From: Tenacibaculum finnmarkense
GTDB lineage: Bacteria; Bacteroidota; Bacteroidia; Flavobacteriales; Flavobacteriaceae
DNA: 64,000 nucleotides
Direction of reading: 5' to 3'
Assembly (NCBI RefSeq): GCF_900239185.1
Contig: NZ_OENA01000066.1
Location: forward strand, 1 to 64,000
Part shown: piece after piece, positions 8,149-17,951 of the stretch
How the letters are laid out: every line of letters begins with the position of its first letter
Position numbering within the stretch: position 1 is the stretch's first letter
Notes under the pieces: generated by a model
Database searches by the model: none
What the model saw: the letters and a program-made list of their open reading frames with translations, nothing else
Told to the model about the DNA's origin: nothing
Translations under genes and position numbers: made by a program

Positions 8149-9651
8149 TTAAAAGAATCCCATTGGTTTTTTATCATAAGAAATTAGCATGTTTTTTACA
8201 ACACGGTAATGATCTAAAGCCATTTTGTGGTTTTCACGACCAAAACCAGATTCTTTTACCCCTCCAAAAGGTGCGTGAGCAGGATAAGTATGATATTGAT
8301 TTACCCAAACTCTACCAGCCTGAATAGCACGAGGAACCTCATATAATTCATGAGCATCACGAGACCAAACACCAGCACCTAATCCGTAAGGAGTATCGTT
8401 TGCAATTGCAATAGCTTCTTCCGTAGAACTGAATGTTGTTAAAGCTACAACTGGGCCAAAAATTTCTTCTTGGAAAATACGCATGTTATTCTTTCCTTTT
8501 AAAACAGTAGGTTGAATATAGTATCCTTCTGAAAGCTCTCCCTTATAGTTACCTGCTTCTCCACCAGCAATTACAGTAGCACCTTCTTCTTTACCAATTT
8601 TAATATAGCTAAGAATTTTATCATACTGAGGTTTCGATACTTGAGAACCAATCATTGTTTCAGGATCTAATGGATTTCCTGTTTTGATAGCTCCTAAACG
8701 CTCTTGCATTTTTTCAATAAATTGATCAGCAATATCTTCATGTACTAAAATACGAGAAGGTGCTGTACAAATTTCTCCTTGATTAAGTGCAAACATTAAT
8801 GCTCCTTCAATAGCTTTACTAAAGAAATCATCATCATGATCTGCTACAGATGGGAAAAATACATTTGGAGATTTACCACCCAACTCCATTGTTACAGGAA
8901 TAATGTTTTCAGCTGCATTGTGTAAAACTTTACGACCTGTTTCTGTAGAACCAGTGAAAGAAAGTTTAGCAATACGCTTAGATGTTGCTAGAGCTGCACC
9001 AGCTTCTGCACCAAAACCAGTTACAATATTTAATACACCTGCTGGTAAAATATCACCAATAAGTTCCATTAAAGCGATAACACTTGTAGGTGTTTGTTCT
9101 GCTGGTTTAACAACTGCAGTACAACCTGCTGCTAAAGCTGGAGCAATTTTCCACGCTAACATTAACATTGGAAAGTTCCAAGGAATAATTTCACCAACAA
9201 CACCAATAGGTTCGTTTAATACAATACTAACGGTGTTTTTGTCGTGTTCAGAAATACTTCCTTCATCTGCACGAATAACTCCTGCAAAATAACGAAAATG
9301 ATCAATACAGTAAGGGATATCTGCCGCACGAGATTCACGAATTGGTTTCCCATTATCAATAGTTTCTAAAGTAGCTAAGTACTCGAAGTTGTCCTCCATT
9401 ACTTGCGCTATCTTTAATAACATATTACTACGATCTGTTACTGAAGAAGTACTCCAAGAAGGAAATGCCTCATGTGCTGCGTCTAAAGCAAGATCAATAT
9501 CTTCTTGCGTTGAACGTGCAGCTTTGGTAAACACCTTACCATCTACCGGTGATACATTATCAAAATACTGTCCTTTAACAGGAGCTACGAATTTACCTCC
9601 GATAAAGTTATCATACTTTTCTTTAAAAATAGGTTTAGTTACATTTGCCAT
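8149..9651 (-). CDS. aldB: NAD(P)-dependent aldehyde dehydrogenase, AldB type
   Basis: 500 residues, full length for the family. It oxidises aldehydes to acids in the cytoplasm. Catalytic Cys295 sits in [11 protein letters not shown] and general base Glu256 in MELGGKSPN; the NAD-binding FTGSTETG and IPWNFP are present. N-terminal EKYDNFIGG and the C-terminal PYPAH-like segment ([10 protein letters not shown]) are closest, from memory, to E. coli AldB (acetaldehyde), so acetaldehyde or another short aldehyde is the best guess. A minus-strand TATATTTG box at 9703-9710 gives a ~45-base leader, so it is likely its own transcription unit. Confidence 0.9.
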   Translation of the reverse strand: MANVTKPIFKEKYDNFIGGKFVAPVKGQYFDNVSPVDGKVFTKAARSTQEDIDLALDAAHEAFPSWSTSSVTDRSNMLLKIAQVMEDNFEYLATLETIDNGKPIRESRAADIPYCIDHFRYFAGVIRADEGSISEHDKNTVSIVLNEPIGVVGEIIPWNFPMLMLAWKIAPALAAGCTAVVKPAEQTPTSVIALMELIGDILPAGVLNIVTGFGAEAGAALATSKRIAKLSFTGSTETGRKVLHNAAENIIPVTMELGGKSPNVFFPSVADHDDDFFSKAIEGALMFALNQGEICTAPSRILVHEDIADQFIEKMQERLGAIKTGNPLDPETMIGSQVSKPQYDKILSYIKIGKEEGATVIAGGEAGNYKGELSEGYYIQPTVLKGKNNMRIFQEEIFGPVVALTTFSSTEEAIAIANDTPYGLGAGVWSRDAHELYEVPRAIQAGRVWVNQYHTYPAHAPFGGVKESGFGRENHKMALDHYRVVKNMLISYDKKPMGFF

Positions 9652-9702
9652 AATTATTTTTTTTTTAAAAAACCTGCTAAAACAAGTCTTGTAATTATGT
9701 TA

Positions 9703-9710
9703 CAAATATA
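9703..9710 (-). promoter_or_regulatory. -7 box of aldehyde dehydrogenase gene
   Basis: Minus strand reads TATATTTG (TAnnTTTG), 52 bases before the ATG. Confidence 0.5.
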
Positions 9711-9788
9711 GGTTGATTTGCAAATTCGTTACTTATTGATACAGTTCAATCACTTATGAAATAAGTTCAATTTTATTTCAGCCTATTT

Positions 9789-10808
9789 TTAAACCTCAAC
9801 GAAAGAATTACATTCTAAAAAACCCTGCTCTTTCATCCAAGTATCCGAATATATTTTATTCATATAACGAGAACCGTGGTCGGGTAAAAGTAATACAACG
9901 ACACTATCTTTGTCAAAATATCCTTTTTCGTTGTATTGTTCGGTCGCCTGTAAAACAGCGCCAGAAGTATATCCGCAGAATAATCCTTCTGTTTTTACTA
10001 ATTTTCTTGCAGTAAGCGCAGCATCTTTATCGGATACTTTTTCATAAATATCAATCACATCAAAATCCGTGGCTGTTGGAATTAAATTTTTCCCTAAACC
10101 TTCAATTTTATAGGGTGATATTTCATTTTCATCAAACTCGCCTGTTTCATGATATTTTTTCAAAACAGAACCAATGGCATCAACTCCTAAAACTTTTATC
10201 TTCGGATTTTTCTCTTTCAAATACTTCCCTGTACCCGAAATCGTTCCGCCTGTTCCGCTTGCAATAACTACGTGTGTTACCTTTCCTTTCGTTTGTTTCC
10301 AAATTTCAGGACCTGTACTTTTATAATGTGCTTCTATATTCAGCTCATTGAAATATTGATTGATATAAATAGACCCTGGATTTTCTTTATGTAATCTTTT
10401 TGCTACTTCGTAATACGAACGAGCATCATCCGCAGGAACATTTGCAGGACAAACATGTACCTCAGCCCCCATTGATTTTAACATATCAATTTTATCTTGT
10501 GATGATTTATCGCTTACCGCTAAAATACATTTATAGCCTTTAATAACACTAATCATCGCTAATGAAAAACCGGTGTTTCCTGAAGTTGTTTCAACAATTG
10601 TATCTCCTTTTTTTAAGATACCTTTTTTCTCGGCACTTTCAATAATATGCAACGCAATTCTATCTTTTGCCGAATGCCCCGGGTTAAAAGCTTCTACTTT
10701 GGCGTAATACGTTCCTAAAAAGTTTTTTGTTATTTTGGCTAACCTTACCATAGGGGTTTGCCCTATTAAATCTAAAATTGAATTGGTAATTCCTTTGTGT
10801 CTGTTCAT
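9789..10808 (-). CDS. PLP-dependent cystathionine beta-synthase/cysteine synthase family enzyme
   Basis: 339 residues, a catalytic core without C-terminal CBS domains. PLP lysine is Lys48 in NPGHSAKDR; substrate loop TSGNTG is at 75-80; the phosphate loop is SGTGGT. The segments EGLGKN and [16 protein letters not shown] resemble cystathionine beta-synthase (which has EGIGYD and RNYMTKFLSDxWM) more than CysK, so the reaction may be serine plus homocysteine to cystathionine, or cysteine synthesis from activated serine. The gene has its own promoter box (10899-10906) and a 57-base hairpin in its leader. Confidence 0.82.
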   Translation of the reverse strand: MNRHKGITNSILDLIGQTPMVRLAKITKNFLGTYYAKVEAFNPGHSAKDRIALHIIESAEKKGILKKGDTIVETTSGNTGFSLAMISVIKGYKCILAVSDKSSQDKIDMLKSMGAEVHVCPANVPADDARSYYEVAKRLHKENPGSIYINQYFNELNIEAHYKSTGPEIWKQTKGKVTHVVIASGTGGTISGTGKYLKEKNPKIKVLGVDAIGSVLKKYHETGEFDENEISPYKIEGLGKNLIPTATDFDVIDIYEKVSDKDAALTARKLVKTEGLFCGYTSGAVLQATEQYNEKGYFDKDSVVVLLLPDHGSRYMNKIYSDTWMKEQGFLECNSFVEV

Positions 10809-10825
10809 TGTTCTCTTAATAATAA

Positions 10826-10882
10826 AGCGTCATTGTAAAAGTCATTCTAAAAATATAAAAATTGACTTCTTACAATGACGCT
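10826..10882 (-). promoter_or_regulatory. Long hairpin in the leader of the CBS-like gene
   Basis: Arms AGCGTCATTGTAA...AGTCA and TGACTT..TTACAATGACGCT form a ~19-bp stem with one bulge and an AU-rich ~17-base loop. It lies between the -7 box at 10899-10906 and the ATG at 10808. There is no T run after it, so it is not a simple terminator. It may be a leader regulator, a stabiliser, or a dispersed repeat. Confidence 0.65.
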
Positions 10883-10898
10883 TGCACTAAATTAGCTA

Positions 10899-10906
10899 CA
10901 AAAGTA
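10899..10906 (-). promoter_or_regulatory. -7 box of the CBS-like gene
   Basis: Minus strand reads TACTTTTG, directly beyond the oligopeptidase stop codon (10910). Predicted leader is ~85 bases. Confidence 0.5.
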
Positions 10907-10909
10907 TCA

Positions 10910-13096
10910 TTATTTTTCTAACTTATCCTCTAACATTAAAAAGAAGCTATATTCTTCTGCTATTTCTTTTAAGGCATCAAACCTACCAGAAGCACCTCCA
11001 TGACCTGCATCCATGTTGGTATGTAGAAATAATAAATTATCGTTTGTTTTTACATCTCTAAGCTTAGCAATCCATTTTGCAGGCTCCCAATATTGTACTT
11101 GACTATCGTGTAGTCCTGTAGTAATTAACATATTCGGGTATGCCTTCGGAGCTACTTGGTCATAAGGAGAATACGATTTCATATACTCATAATATTCTTT
11201 ATCATTCGGATTTCCCCACTCGTCATATTCACCTGTGGTTAATGGAATGGTATCGTCTAACATGGTCGAAATAACATCTACAAAAGGAACAGCAGCTATA
11301 ATTCCGTTATATAATTCAGGATTCATATTAATAATTGCTCCCATTAATAAACCACCCGCAGAACCACCCATGGCATATAAATGCTTTGGCGATGTATAAT
11401 TATTATCTATTAAATACTTAGAACAATCTACAAAATCGTTAAACGTATTTTGCTTGGTTAGCATTTTACCATCTTCATACCAAGCGCGTCCTAAATACTC
11501 ACTTCCTCGAATATGTGCCAAGGCATATACAAAGCCTCTATCTAACAAACTTAAACGTGTTGTTGAAAATCCGTCAGAAATTGTATGCCCATAAGAACCG
11601 TACGCATATTGTAAAATTGGGGTATCTTTGGTAAGCTTGGTATTTTTATGATGTACAATTGACAACGCCACTTTTTTACCATCACGAGCTGTTACCCAAA
11701 TACGCTGACTTACATAATTATTTTTATCAAACTTCCCACCTAGAACCTCTTGTTCTTTTTTAATTTCTTTGGATTGATCTCTCATATTAAAATCAATCAC
11801 AGAACTTGGCGTAGTCATTGAATTATATGAATAACGAATTACATCAGTATCAAAGTCTGGATTTCCGTGTACTCCTGCCGAATAGGTTTCTTCCGAAAAA
11901 GGTAAATAATAATCTTCGGTATTATCCCAACGTTTAATACGAATTTTATTTAAACCGTTGGTTCTTTCCTCTAAAACTAAATACTCTTTAAAAATTGAAA
12001 AATCTTCAAATAAAGTATCTTCTCTATGCGGAATTACATCCACCCAGTTTTCTTTGGTTGTTTTATTTTCTGGAGTTTTCATCAACTTAAAATTCGTTGC
12101 GCCATCTTTATTTGTTTTGATATAAAAATGATCTTGGTAATGTGCAATATCATATTCTAAATCACGCTCACGAGGTTGAATCATTCTAAAAGTTCCGTTA
12201 GGATTATCGGCCTCTAAAACCTGATATTCGTTAGAAACCGTACTATAAGAACCCATTACTAGGTATTTCTTCGATTTTGTTTTGGTGATAAAAGCACCAA
12301 AAGTTTCATCTTTTTCTTCAAAAATTAATACATCATCAGCTGTATCAGTTCCTAAAATATGTTTGTAAATTTGAGAGCTACGTAAGGTTTCAGGATCTTT
12401 TTTAGTGTAAAAAATTGTTTTATTATCGTTTGCCCAAACAGCCCCACCCGTAGTATTTTCTATTTTATCAGGATAAATTTCACCTGTTTCTAAATTTTTT
12501 ATTTTGATACTATATTGACGACGACTTACCGTATCGGTGGCAAAGGTTGTTAATTTATTATCAGGAGAAATACTTAAACCTCCTAATTGAAAATAATCAT
12601 ATCCTTTCGCTTCATTATTTACGTTGAACATAATTTGTTCATCAGCCTCTAAAGTTTCCTTTTTACGACTGTGAATAGGATATTGCTGTCCTTTTTCGTA
12701 GCGTGTAATATAAAAATAACCATTACTTTTATAAGGTACAGATTGGTCATCTTCTTTAATACGCCCTTTCATTTCCTCAAATAATTCTTCTTGAAAACCC
12801 TTGGTATGCTTTATTTTTTGCTCGTAAAAGGTATTTTCATCAGTTAAATAATCGTACACTTTTTGAGTTTGTGCGTCTTTAACTTCTGCATTTTTTTGCG
12901 CATCTGTTAAACGCATCCAAAAATAATCGTCGGTACGTATATCTCCGTGCTTTTCTAAGGTTTTTGGTTGCTTATCAGCAATTGGAGCAGTACTATTTTC
13001 TTGATTATTTTTTATATTATTTTTATTCATGTCTTTGGTTTTGCAACCAACAAAAATAAGGCTAAAAGCAATGATATACGGTATGTTTTTTTTCAT
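10910..13096 (-). CDS. Oligopeptidase B-type serine peptidase (S9A), lipoprotein
   Basis: 728 residues. Signal peptide II with lipobox FVGC (Cys18), so unlike the cytosolic E. coli PtrB it should be membrane-anchored. An N-terminal seven-bladed propeller (about 75-455) covers a C-terminal alpha/beta hydrolase domain with Ser579 in GGSAGG, Asp664 in GLHDSQV and His699 in DAGHGG. It should cleave short peptides, probably after basic residues as in the oligopeptidase B branch; specificity is inferred. Divergent from ybaB. Confidence 0.88.
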   Translation of the reverse strand: MKKNIPYIIAFSLIFVGCKTKDMNKNNIKNNQENSTAPIADKQPKTLEKHGDIRTDDYFWMRLTDAQKNAEVKDAQTQKVYDYLTDENTFYEQKIKHTKGFQEELFEEMKGRIKEDDQSVPYKSNGYFYITRYEKGQQYPIHSRKKETLEADEQIMFNVNNEAKGYDYFQLGGLSISPDNKLTTFATDTVSRRQYSIKIKNLETGEIYPDKIENTTGGAVWANDNKTIFYTKKDPETLRSSQIYKHILGTDTADDVLIFEEKDETFGAFITKTKSKKYLVMGSYSTVSNEYQVLEADNPNGTFRMIQPRERDLEYDIAHYQDHFYIKTNKDGATNFKLMKTPENKTTKENWVDVIPHREDTLFEDFSIFKEYLVLEERTNGLNKIRIKRWDNTEDYYLPFSEETYSAGVHGNPDFDTDVIRYSYNSMTTPSSVIDFNMRDQSKEIKKEQEVLGGKFDKNNYVSQRIWVTARDGKKVALSIVHHKNTKLTKDTPILQYAYGSYGHTISDGFSTTRLSLLDRGFVYALAHIRGSEYLGRAWYEDGKMLTKQNTFNDFVDCSKYLIDNNYTSPKHLYAMGGSAGGLLMGAIINMNPELYNGIIAAVPFVDVISTMLDDTIPLTTGEYDEWGNPNDKEYYEYMKSYSPYDQVAPKAYPNMLITTGLHDSQVQYWEPAKWIAKLRDVKTNDNLLFLHTNMDAGHGGASGRFDALKEIAEEYSFFLMLEDKLEK

Positions 13097-13181
13097 TTTA
13101 GTTAAAATTAGTTAAATTATTGTCTTATTATTTCCCTTTTTCTTCGGATAAATTAAATTATTAATTTGCTTGTGAAAGTAC

Positions 13182-13189
13182 TATTTTTG
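13182..13189 (+). promoter_or_regulatory. -7 box of the ybaB operon
   Basis: TATTTTTG, 31 bases before the ATG at 13221; no good -33 element at the expected spacing. Confidence 0.45.
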
Positions 13190-13220
13190 CTATTACTATA
13201 AACCATTAAATAGAAAACAA

Positions 13221-13544
13221 ATGTTTGGAGATATTTCAGGAATGATGAGTAAAATTAAAGATGCTCAAAAAAATGTAGAAGCTACAAAAAAGAGGTTAAA
13301 CACCGTTTTAATTGACGAAGCAACCGATAGCGGAAGTTTAAAAATTACAGTAACAGCTAACAATGAAATTAAAGCAATTTCAATTCACGAATCTTTATTA
13401 GAAGATAAGGAAGAGTTAGAAGATTATTTAATTTTAACCTTAAATAAGGCATTAAAAAGAGCAGGACAAATTAACGAACACGAATTAGCTGTTGCCGCTA
13501 AAGATGGTATGCCAAACATTCCAGGAATGGATATGTTTAAATAA
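13221..13544 (+). CDS. YbaB/EbfC nucleoid-associated protein
   Basis: 107 residues, the normal length. Start [16 protein letters not shown] gives the N-terminal helix; the central beta strands hold [19 protein letters not shown] and the tail ends [12 protein letters not shown], matching the YbaB family. Homologues form dimers that bind DNA and bend it. It is often next to recR/dnaX, but here it leads an operon with two small membrane proteins; the next gene starts only 2 bases after its stop. Confidence 0.93.
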   Translation: MFGDISGMMSKIKDAQKNVEATKKRLNTVLIDEATDSGSLKITVTANNEIKAISIHESLLEDKEELEDYLILTLNKALKRAGQINEHELAVAAKDGMPNIPGMDMFK

Positions 13545-13546
13545 AA

Positions 13547-13840
13547 ATGTTTTTACAATTAGAAAACTATATGTTGCCTTGCCTAAACAAAAAATTCTTC
13601 GGAATTGATTGTTTAGGCTGTGGTATTCAGCGGGCTTTAAGCTTTATTATACAAGGCGAATTTACCGCTGCCTTTAAAATATACCCTGCTATTTACACGC
13701 TTTTATTACTAGCCTTAGTACTTGTTATCAACTTCTTTTTTGATGTTAAAAATGCTCAAAAAACAATTCGTATTTTAGCTGTAATAAATGTGCTTATTAT
13801 AGTAATCAGTTATGTTATGAAAATGAATCAACTATTTTAA
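13547..13840 (+). CDS. DUF2752 membrane protein
   Basis: 97 residues. The conserved DUF2752 signature is visible as CLNKKFFGIDCLGCGIQRA (about 13-31), followed by two hydrophobic helices (about 46-66 and 74-92). Function unknown. It starts 2 bases after ybaB and is followed after 13 bases by the CCC-motif protein; DUF2752 and CCC-motif genes are often paired in Flavobacteriaceae. Confidence 0.85.
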   Translation: MFLQLENYMLPCLNKKFFGIDCLGCGIQRALSFIIQGEFTAAFKIYPAIYTLLLLALVLVINFFFDVKNAQKTIRILAVINVLIIVISYVMKMNQLF

Positions 13841-13853
13841 AAAAAGAAACTAT

Positions 13854-14186
13854 ATGGATCAAGAAAATTTACCAAACGCAACCGTTGCTTTAGTCTTAGG
13901 GATTTTATCAATTTTAACCTGTTGTTTTTACGGAATTATAGGGTTACCCTTAGGAATCACTGCCGTTATTTTAGGAAATAAAGCCGTAAAATTAGATGCT
14001 GAAAACCCAGAACAATATACGGGTGTTAAAAATGCAAGCGCAGGTAAAATACTAGGAATTATTGGTATTGTACTTAATGTTCTTTATGTTCTTTGTATTG
14101 TATATGTATTTTCATTAATCGGATGGGATGCTATAGGAAATGAAGAGTTAATGCTAGAAAGATTAAACGAATTACAGAATCAATAA
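13854..14186 (+). CDS. CCC-motif/DUF4190-like membrane protein
   Basis: 110 residues. Two long hydrophobic segments (about 10-42 and 63-90) resemble DUF4190 tetraspan-half proteins, with a TCCFYG motif in helix one and GKILGIIGIVLNV in helix two. The acidic tail faces one side. No catalytic residues seen. Last gene of the ybaB operon, followed by a strong terminator. Function unknown. Confidence 0.8.
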   Translation: MDQENLPNATVALVLGILSILTCCFYGIIGLPLGITAVILGNKAVKLDAENPEQYTGVKNASAGKILGIIGIVLNVLYVLCIVYVFSLIGWDAIGNEELMLERLNELQNQ

Positions 14187-14203
14187 ATATTATTATTTTT
14201 GAT

Positions 14204-14239
14204 AAAAAGCAACTTATTATAAAATAAGTTGCTTTTTTT
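14204..14239 (+). terminator. Terminator of the ybaB operon
   Basis: AAGCAACTTATT / AATAAGTTGCTT stem followed by seven T. Confidence 0.92.
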
Positions 14240-14263
14240 ATGCTTAAATTTTTAATCTAGTAC

Positions 14264-14374
14264 AGACGCGATTTATCGCGTCTCACATAATAATTTTCAA
14301 AACATAATAAATATCATCAAAAATATTAATCCTCAAAAAAGACGCCATAAAAAAAGACGCGAGGCATCGTGTCT
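14264..14374. repeat. Pair of GACGCG palindromes
   Basis: Two hairpins 71 bases apart: AGACGCGATTTATCGCGTCT (14264-14283) and a degenerate partner beginning AGACGCGAGGC and ending GTCT (14355-14374). Both are followed by CTCAC or CTCTAC. Such GACGCG palindromes are dispersed in many genomes. They lie between a terminator and the helicase promoter. Confidence 0.75.
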
Positions 14375-14390
14375 CTACCCCCACCCGTTT

Positions 14391-14419
14391 TTTGATGATA
14401 AAAAATTAATGTAATTTTG
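14391..14419 (+). promoter_or_regulatory. Promoter of the SF1 helicase gene
   Basis: TTTG at 14391-14394, 17 bases, then TAATTTTG at 14412-14419, a full match to the Bacteroidota promoter pattern, ~49 bases before the ATG. Confidence 0.65.
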
Positions 14420-14467
14420 TGAACTATTTTAGTACAGAATTTATAAACTACGCACTTCTTCACAGGC

Positions 14468-17400
14468 ATGAAAAACGAAAAAACTTGGTTACAATATTAT
14501 AAAAATAGTTTATCTGATAGCGAAAACTTAGCCATTGATATTGATAAAATAAAAAACTTATTTCAACAAGAAACAACTGATTTAAGCAATGCGATTATCA
14601 ACACAAAACAAGCCAATGAATTGTTGGATATCGAAGAAAGACGAATTAACCGAATAAAAGGAATTCGTAAAAAAGACGACCCTAAATGGTACAAAGTAGC
14701 ACAAACAAAAATAGTTTTATCTCCTTTTCATTTAACATATCAAACCGATAATTCTAACGATAATTTAAAACACAAACCAAAAGATATTTATCCGTTTTGG
14801 ATAATTGCCACAGTAAACCGTTCGGGAGAATTAAAAGCTCCTAAAGAATTATTTCCGTTAATTGTCCGTAATTATTTAACACCGATTGCCGATATTAAAA
14901 ATGATTTTATTTTTTCTGAAATTGATACCGTTTTAGATGCAAAAGATATAGAAGCTCCTCAAACTGATTATGAAGACGAAACGGTATCTTGGGCGGAATA
15001 TTGGGCATATATAAATGATGTGTTTTCACAAATTACTACAAATAGTTTACAAAACTATCAAGTAGAAAAATACAACACGCAATATCAATTGACCTATTTT
15101 GCTATTAGTTCAAAAATTTCTACAGCAAAAAGCATTCTTTTTTTATATGAAAACCTCTTAAAAGAAGAAGAATACAAGGATGAATTACCTGTTTTATCAA
15201 AAATAATTGACCCTTTTGCCAAAGATGAAAAAGATAAAAAACATCCCATTACCGATGCTGATTTTTTAAATTACAATCACTTGCACTTAGGGCAAATGTC
15301 AAATAAATTTCCGCTATCTATCAGCCAACGTAAAACCTTATTATCTTATTTAACATCCCAAGAAAATGCCGTAACAGCAGTAAATGGTCCTCCGGGAACA
15401 GGAAAAACCACTCTTTTACAAAGCGTAGTGGCTACCGAATTTGTAAAAGCAGCAATACAAGGAGAAGATGCGCCAGTAATTTTAGCCTGTTCAAACAACA
15501 ACCAAGCGGTTACCAATATTATTGATAGTTTTATCAATTCTAAAAGTTCGTTAGAAGAATTATCGGCACGTTGGATTCCTAATTTTAACGGATACGCAAC
15601 CTATTTACCTTCCAATTCTAAAAATGAAAAATCATTAAAAAACATCAATTTTTTAAAAGGAAATATGTTTGGCAATGAAGGAACTTTATGCGATTTAGAA
15701 AATGAACAGTATATCTATGAAGCTGAATATTATTTTTTAACCAAATACTGTTATTATTTTAATACAGAAACCAATTCATTAGAAGATGTTTGCGACCATT
15801 TACAAGATGAAATAATTACCATTCAAAACACCTTAATTGAAGGTGTTAATTTTTCAAAAGATTATATAAGTAGCATTAATTTTATCAATACAATTCTTTT
15901 AAATAAAGCAGATTATATTCAAAAAGATGCCTTTAAAATTGCCAAATTAAAAGAATGGCGCACTGTAATAACTCGCCTGAAATCAACAATAAATAAAACT
16001 AATTTTACGGATAAAATAATTCAATATTTTAAAATAGAAAGTACTATTTCTAACGCTAATAATCATGCCAATAATTCATCCGAAGCTATTTTTAAAATAT
16101 CCGAAGAAACAAGTGCTGATTTTGATAAAACCATTTTATTAATCAAAGAATGTATTACAAATTTAAACACCGCCTTACAATCAAATTTGCAGTTAAAAAA
16201 CTGGAAAACTCAAAACAGTATTAAAGGATTCCCTTATATTTCAGAGGCTAAAATGTGGGATAACGAGTATGAAAAAATAAATTCAAACAATCATACTCCT
16301 CGTTTTTTTTACGATGAAATAGACATGGAATTACGCCATAAAGCATTTTTATTTGCTGTTCATTATTGGGAAGCTCGTTGGTTAATTGCTACAAAATACG
16401 CACTAAACAATAACACTGAAAAAGGAACTGGCGAAAATTCTATTAAAAATAAATGGAAGCGTAGAGCCATGCTAACCCCCTGTTTTGTAGCCACTTTTTA
16501 TATGGCGCCGAGTCATTTTTTATACAGCCAATTTTTGGGCGAAAATGACAACGGAAAACCTGATTTCGACTATTTACCTTTATATAATTTTTTAGACCTT
16601 CTAATTGTTGATGAAGCTGGACAGGTAACTCCCGAGGTTAGCATTCCAATGTTTTCTTTGGCAAAAAAAGCCTTTGTTATTGGCGATTTAAAACAAATTG
16701 AACCAATTTGGTCTATTCCTTCAAAAATTGATATTGGAAATTTAACCACTCTTAATATGCTTCAAAATGAAGAAGATGAAAAATATTTAAAAAATAAAGG
16801 ATTTTTAGCCTCAAGCGGTAGCATTATGAAAATGGCACAAAATGCCTGTGCATTTGAAACAGTAATATCCGAAGAAAAAATACAAGGATTGGTTTTATTA
16901 GAACACCGAAGATGCAACGATGAAATTATCAATTTCTGTAATGAACTCGCCTACAACGGTATTTTAAAACCCATGAAAGGAAAGGCGAAAGAGAATCAAA
17001 TTTTCCCGTCAATGATGGCGTATCATGTAGCAGGAATTAGCGAACGTAAATTTAACAGTCGCTGTAATATTAGCGAAGTAAATGCCATTATTACCTGGCT
17101 ACAACAAAACAAAGAAAAAATTCAAAAGGCTTATAATGTTGAAAATATTGAAAGTATTTTAGGAATTATCACGCCTTTTGCCAGTCAAAAAGGAGAATTA
17201 TCACAAGCATTAACCCAGGCAGGTTTTAAAGTAAACGATATTAAATTAGGTACGGTTCATGCCTTGCAAGGTGCCGAACGCAATATTATTTTATTCAGTT
17301 CGGTATATTCGAACGAAGATCAAGGAACGCTATTTTTTGAAAAAGATAACAAACCTAATATTTTAAACGTAGCAGTTTCGAGAGCTAAAGATAGTTTTAT

Positions 17401-17494
17401 TTTATTTGGTGATACTAGAATTTTTGACGCATCAAAAAACACGCCGTCTGGAATTTTAAAAAAGCATTTACATATTTATGAAATGGAGAAGTAA
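14468..17494 (+). CDS. Superfamily 1 (UPF1/DNA2-like) helicase
   Basis: 1008 residues. Walker A GPPGTGKTT lies about residue 306; motif II is VDEAGQVTPE, followed by GDLKQIEPIW, motif IV EHRRC, then GIITPFASQKGEL, GTVHALQGAERNI (motif V) and VAVSRAKDSF (motif VI). A ~300-residue N-terminal part and a long insertion between motifs I and II (about 370-680) have no family I recognise. Such UPF1-like enzymes unwind DNA or RNA 5' to 3'; many unassigned ones occur in accessory or defence regions. It is alone, with its own promoter, flanked by palindromes and repeats. Cellular role unknown. Confidence 0.88.
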   Translation: MKNEKTWLQYYKNSLSDSENLAIDIDKIKNLFQQETTDLSNAIINTKQANELLDIEERRINRIKGIRKKDDPKWYKVAQTKIVLSPFHLTYQTDNSNDNLKHKPKDIYPFWIIATVNRSGELKAPKELFPLIVRNYLTPIADIKNDFIFSEIDTVLDAKDIEAPQTDYEDETVSWAEYWAYINDVFSQITTNSLQNYQVEKYNTQYQLTYFAISSKISTAKSILFLYENLLKEEEYKDELPVLSKIIDPFAKDEKDKKHPITDADFLNYNHLHLGQMSNKFPLSISQRKTLLSYLTSQENAVTAVNGPPGTGKTTLLQSVVATEFVKAAIQGEDAPVILACSNNNQAVTNIIDSFINSKSSLEELSARWIPNFNGYATYLPSNSKNEKSLKNINFLKGNMFGNEGTLCDLENEQYIYEAEYYFLTKYCYYFNTETNSLEDVCDHLQDEIITIQNTLIEGVNFSKDYISSINFINTILLNKADYIQKDAFKIAKLKEWRTVITRLKSTINKTNFTDKIIQYFKIESTISNANNHANNSSEAIFKISEETSADFDKTILLIKECITNLNTALQSNLQLKNWKTQNSIKGFPYISEAKMWDNEYEKINSNNHTPRFFYDEIDMELRHKAFLFAVHYWEARWLIATKYALNNNTEKGTGENSIKNKWKRRAMLTPCFVATFYMAPSHFLYSQFLGENDNGKPDFDYLPLYNFLDLLIVDEAGQVTPEVSIPMFSLAKKAFVIGDLKQIEPIWSIPSKIDIGNLTTLNMLQNEEDEKYLKNKGFLASSGSIMKMAQNACAFETVISEEKIQGLVLLEHRRCNDEIINFCNELAYNGILKPMKGKAKENQIFPSMMAYHVAGISERKFNSRCNISEVNAIITWLQQNKEKIQKAYNVENIESILGIITPFASQKGELSQALTQAGFKVNDIKLGTVHALQGAERNIILFSSVYSNEDQGTLFFEKDNKPNILNVAVSRAKDSFILFGDTRIFDASKNTPSGILKKHLHIYEMEK

Positions 17495-17516
17495 TATATA
17501 ATTGTCAGAAGTAAAA

Positions 17517-17703
17517 CTGTCAGTTCGAGTAATTTTTTTCTTTCAAAAAAATTGTATCGAGAACTTATTTAATAGTAAATTCAAATTTATCAACGTAAAA
17601 TAATTCAAATTCTCGATATAATTTTAATTCCTTTTAGTCATTAAAATCACTCGAATTGACAAATAACTGCGGCAAATCAGAATATAAAATTTAAACAGGC
17701 ACT
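17517..17703. repeat. Composite repeat: TCGAGTG element plus TIR-like end
   Basis: 17517-17661 is a fourth copy of the CTGTCAGTTCGAGT...CACTCGAATTGACA element found at 6794-7414. It continues into AACTGCGGCAAATCAGAAT and ends at 17690-17703 with TTTAAACAGGCACT, the right-end motif shared with 45242-45254 and 47301-47317. The left end is missing or diverged. Confidence 0.8.
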
Positions 17704-17716
17704 ACAAAAGATTTAT

Positions 17717-17805
17717 TTGAAGCAATTTCCCGCTTTCCGCACTCGCTTTTTTTTGAAGAAAAATCAAAAAAAGAGCTCAAACAGATGCTTCAATCGGGGC
17801 TAGGC
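17717..17805 (-). repeat. Dispersed hairpin repeat R, copy 3
   Basis: Plus strand reads TTGAAGCAATTTCCCGC, CGCACTCGC, inner stem CTTTTTTTTGA / TCAAAAAAAG, GAGCTC, then CAATCGGGGCTAG. It lies after the helicase gene in the same relative orientation as copies 1 and 2. Confidence 0.85.
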
Positions 17806-17882
17806 ATTTGTACTCTATTTTTTATTCTTTCAATATTGAATAATTATTTCATCCGAAGAAAAAAATACAAAAAATTACGCAC

Positions 17883-17917
17883 AAAAAAAAAGGAACGATT
17901 AAAAAATCGTTCCTTTT
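17883..17917 (-). terminator. Terminator of rocD
   Basis: AAAAGGAACGATT / AATCGTTCCTTTT with a long T run on the minus strand, 35 bases after the rocD stop. Confidence 0.9.
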
Positions 17918-17951
17918 ATATACTCACTTTTATATTAAAAATTTCAGAAGC

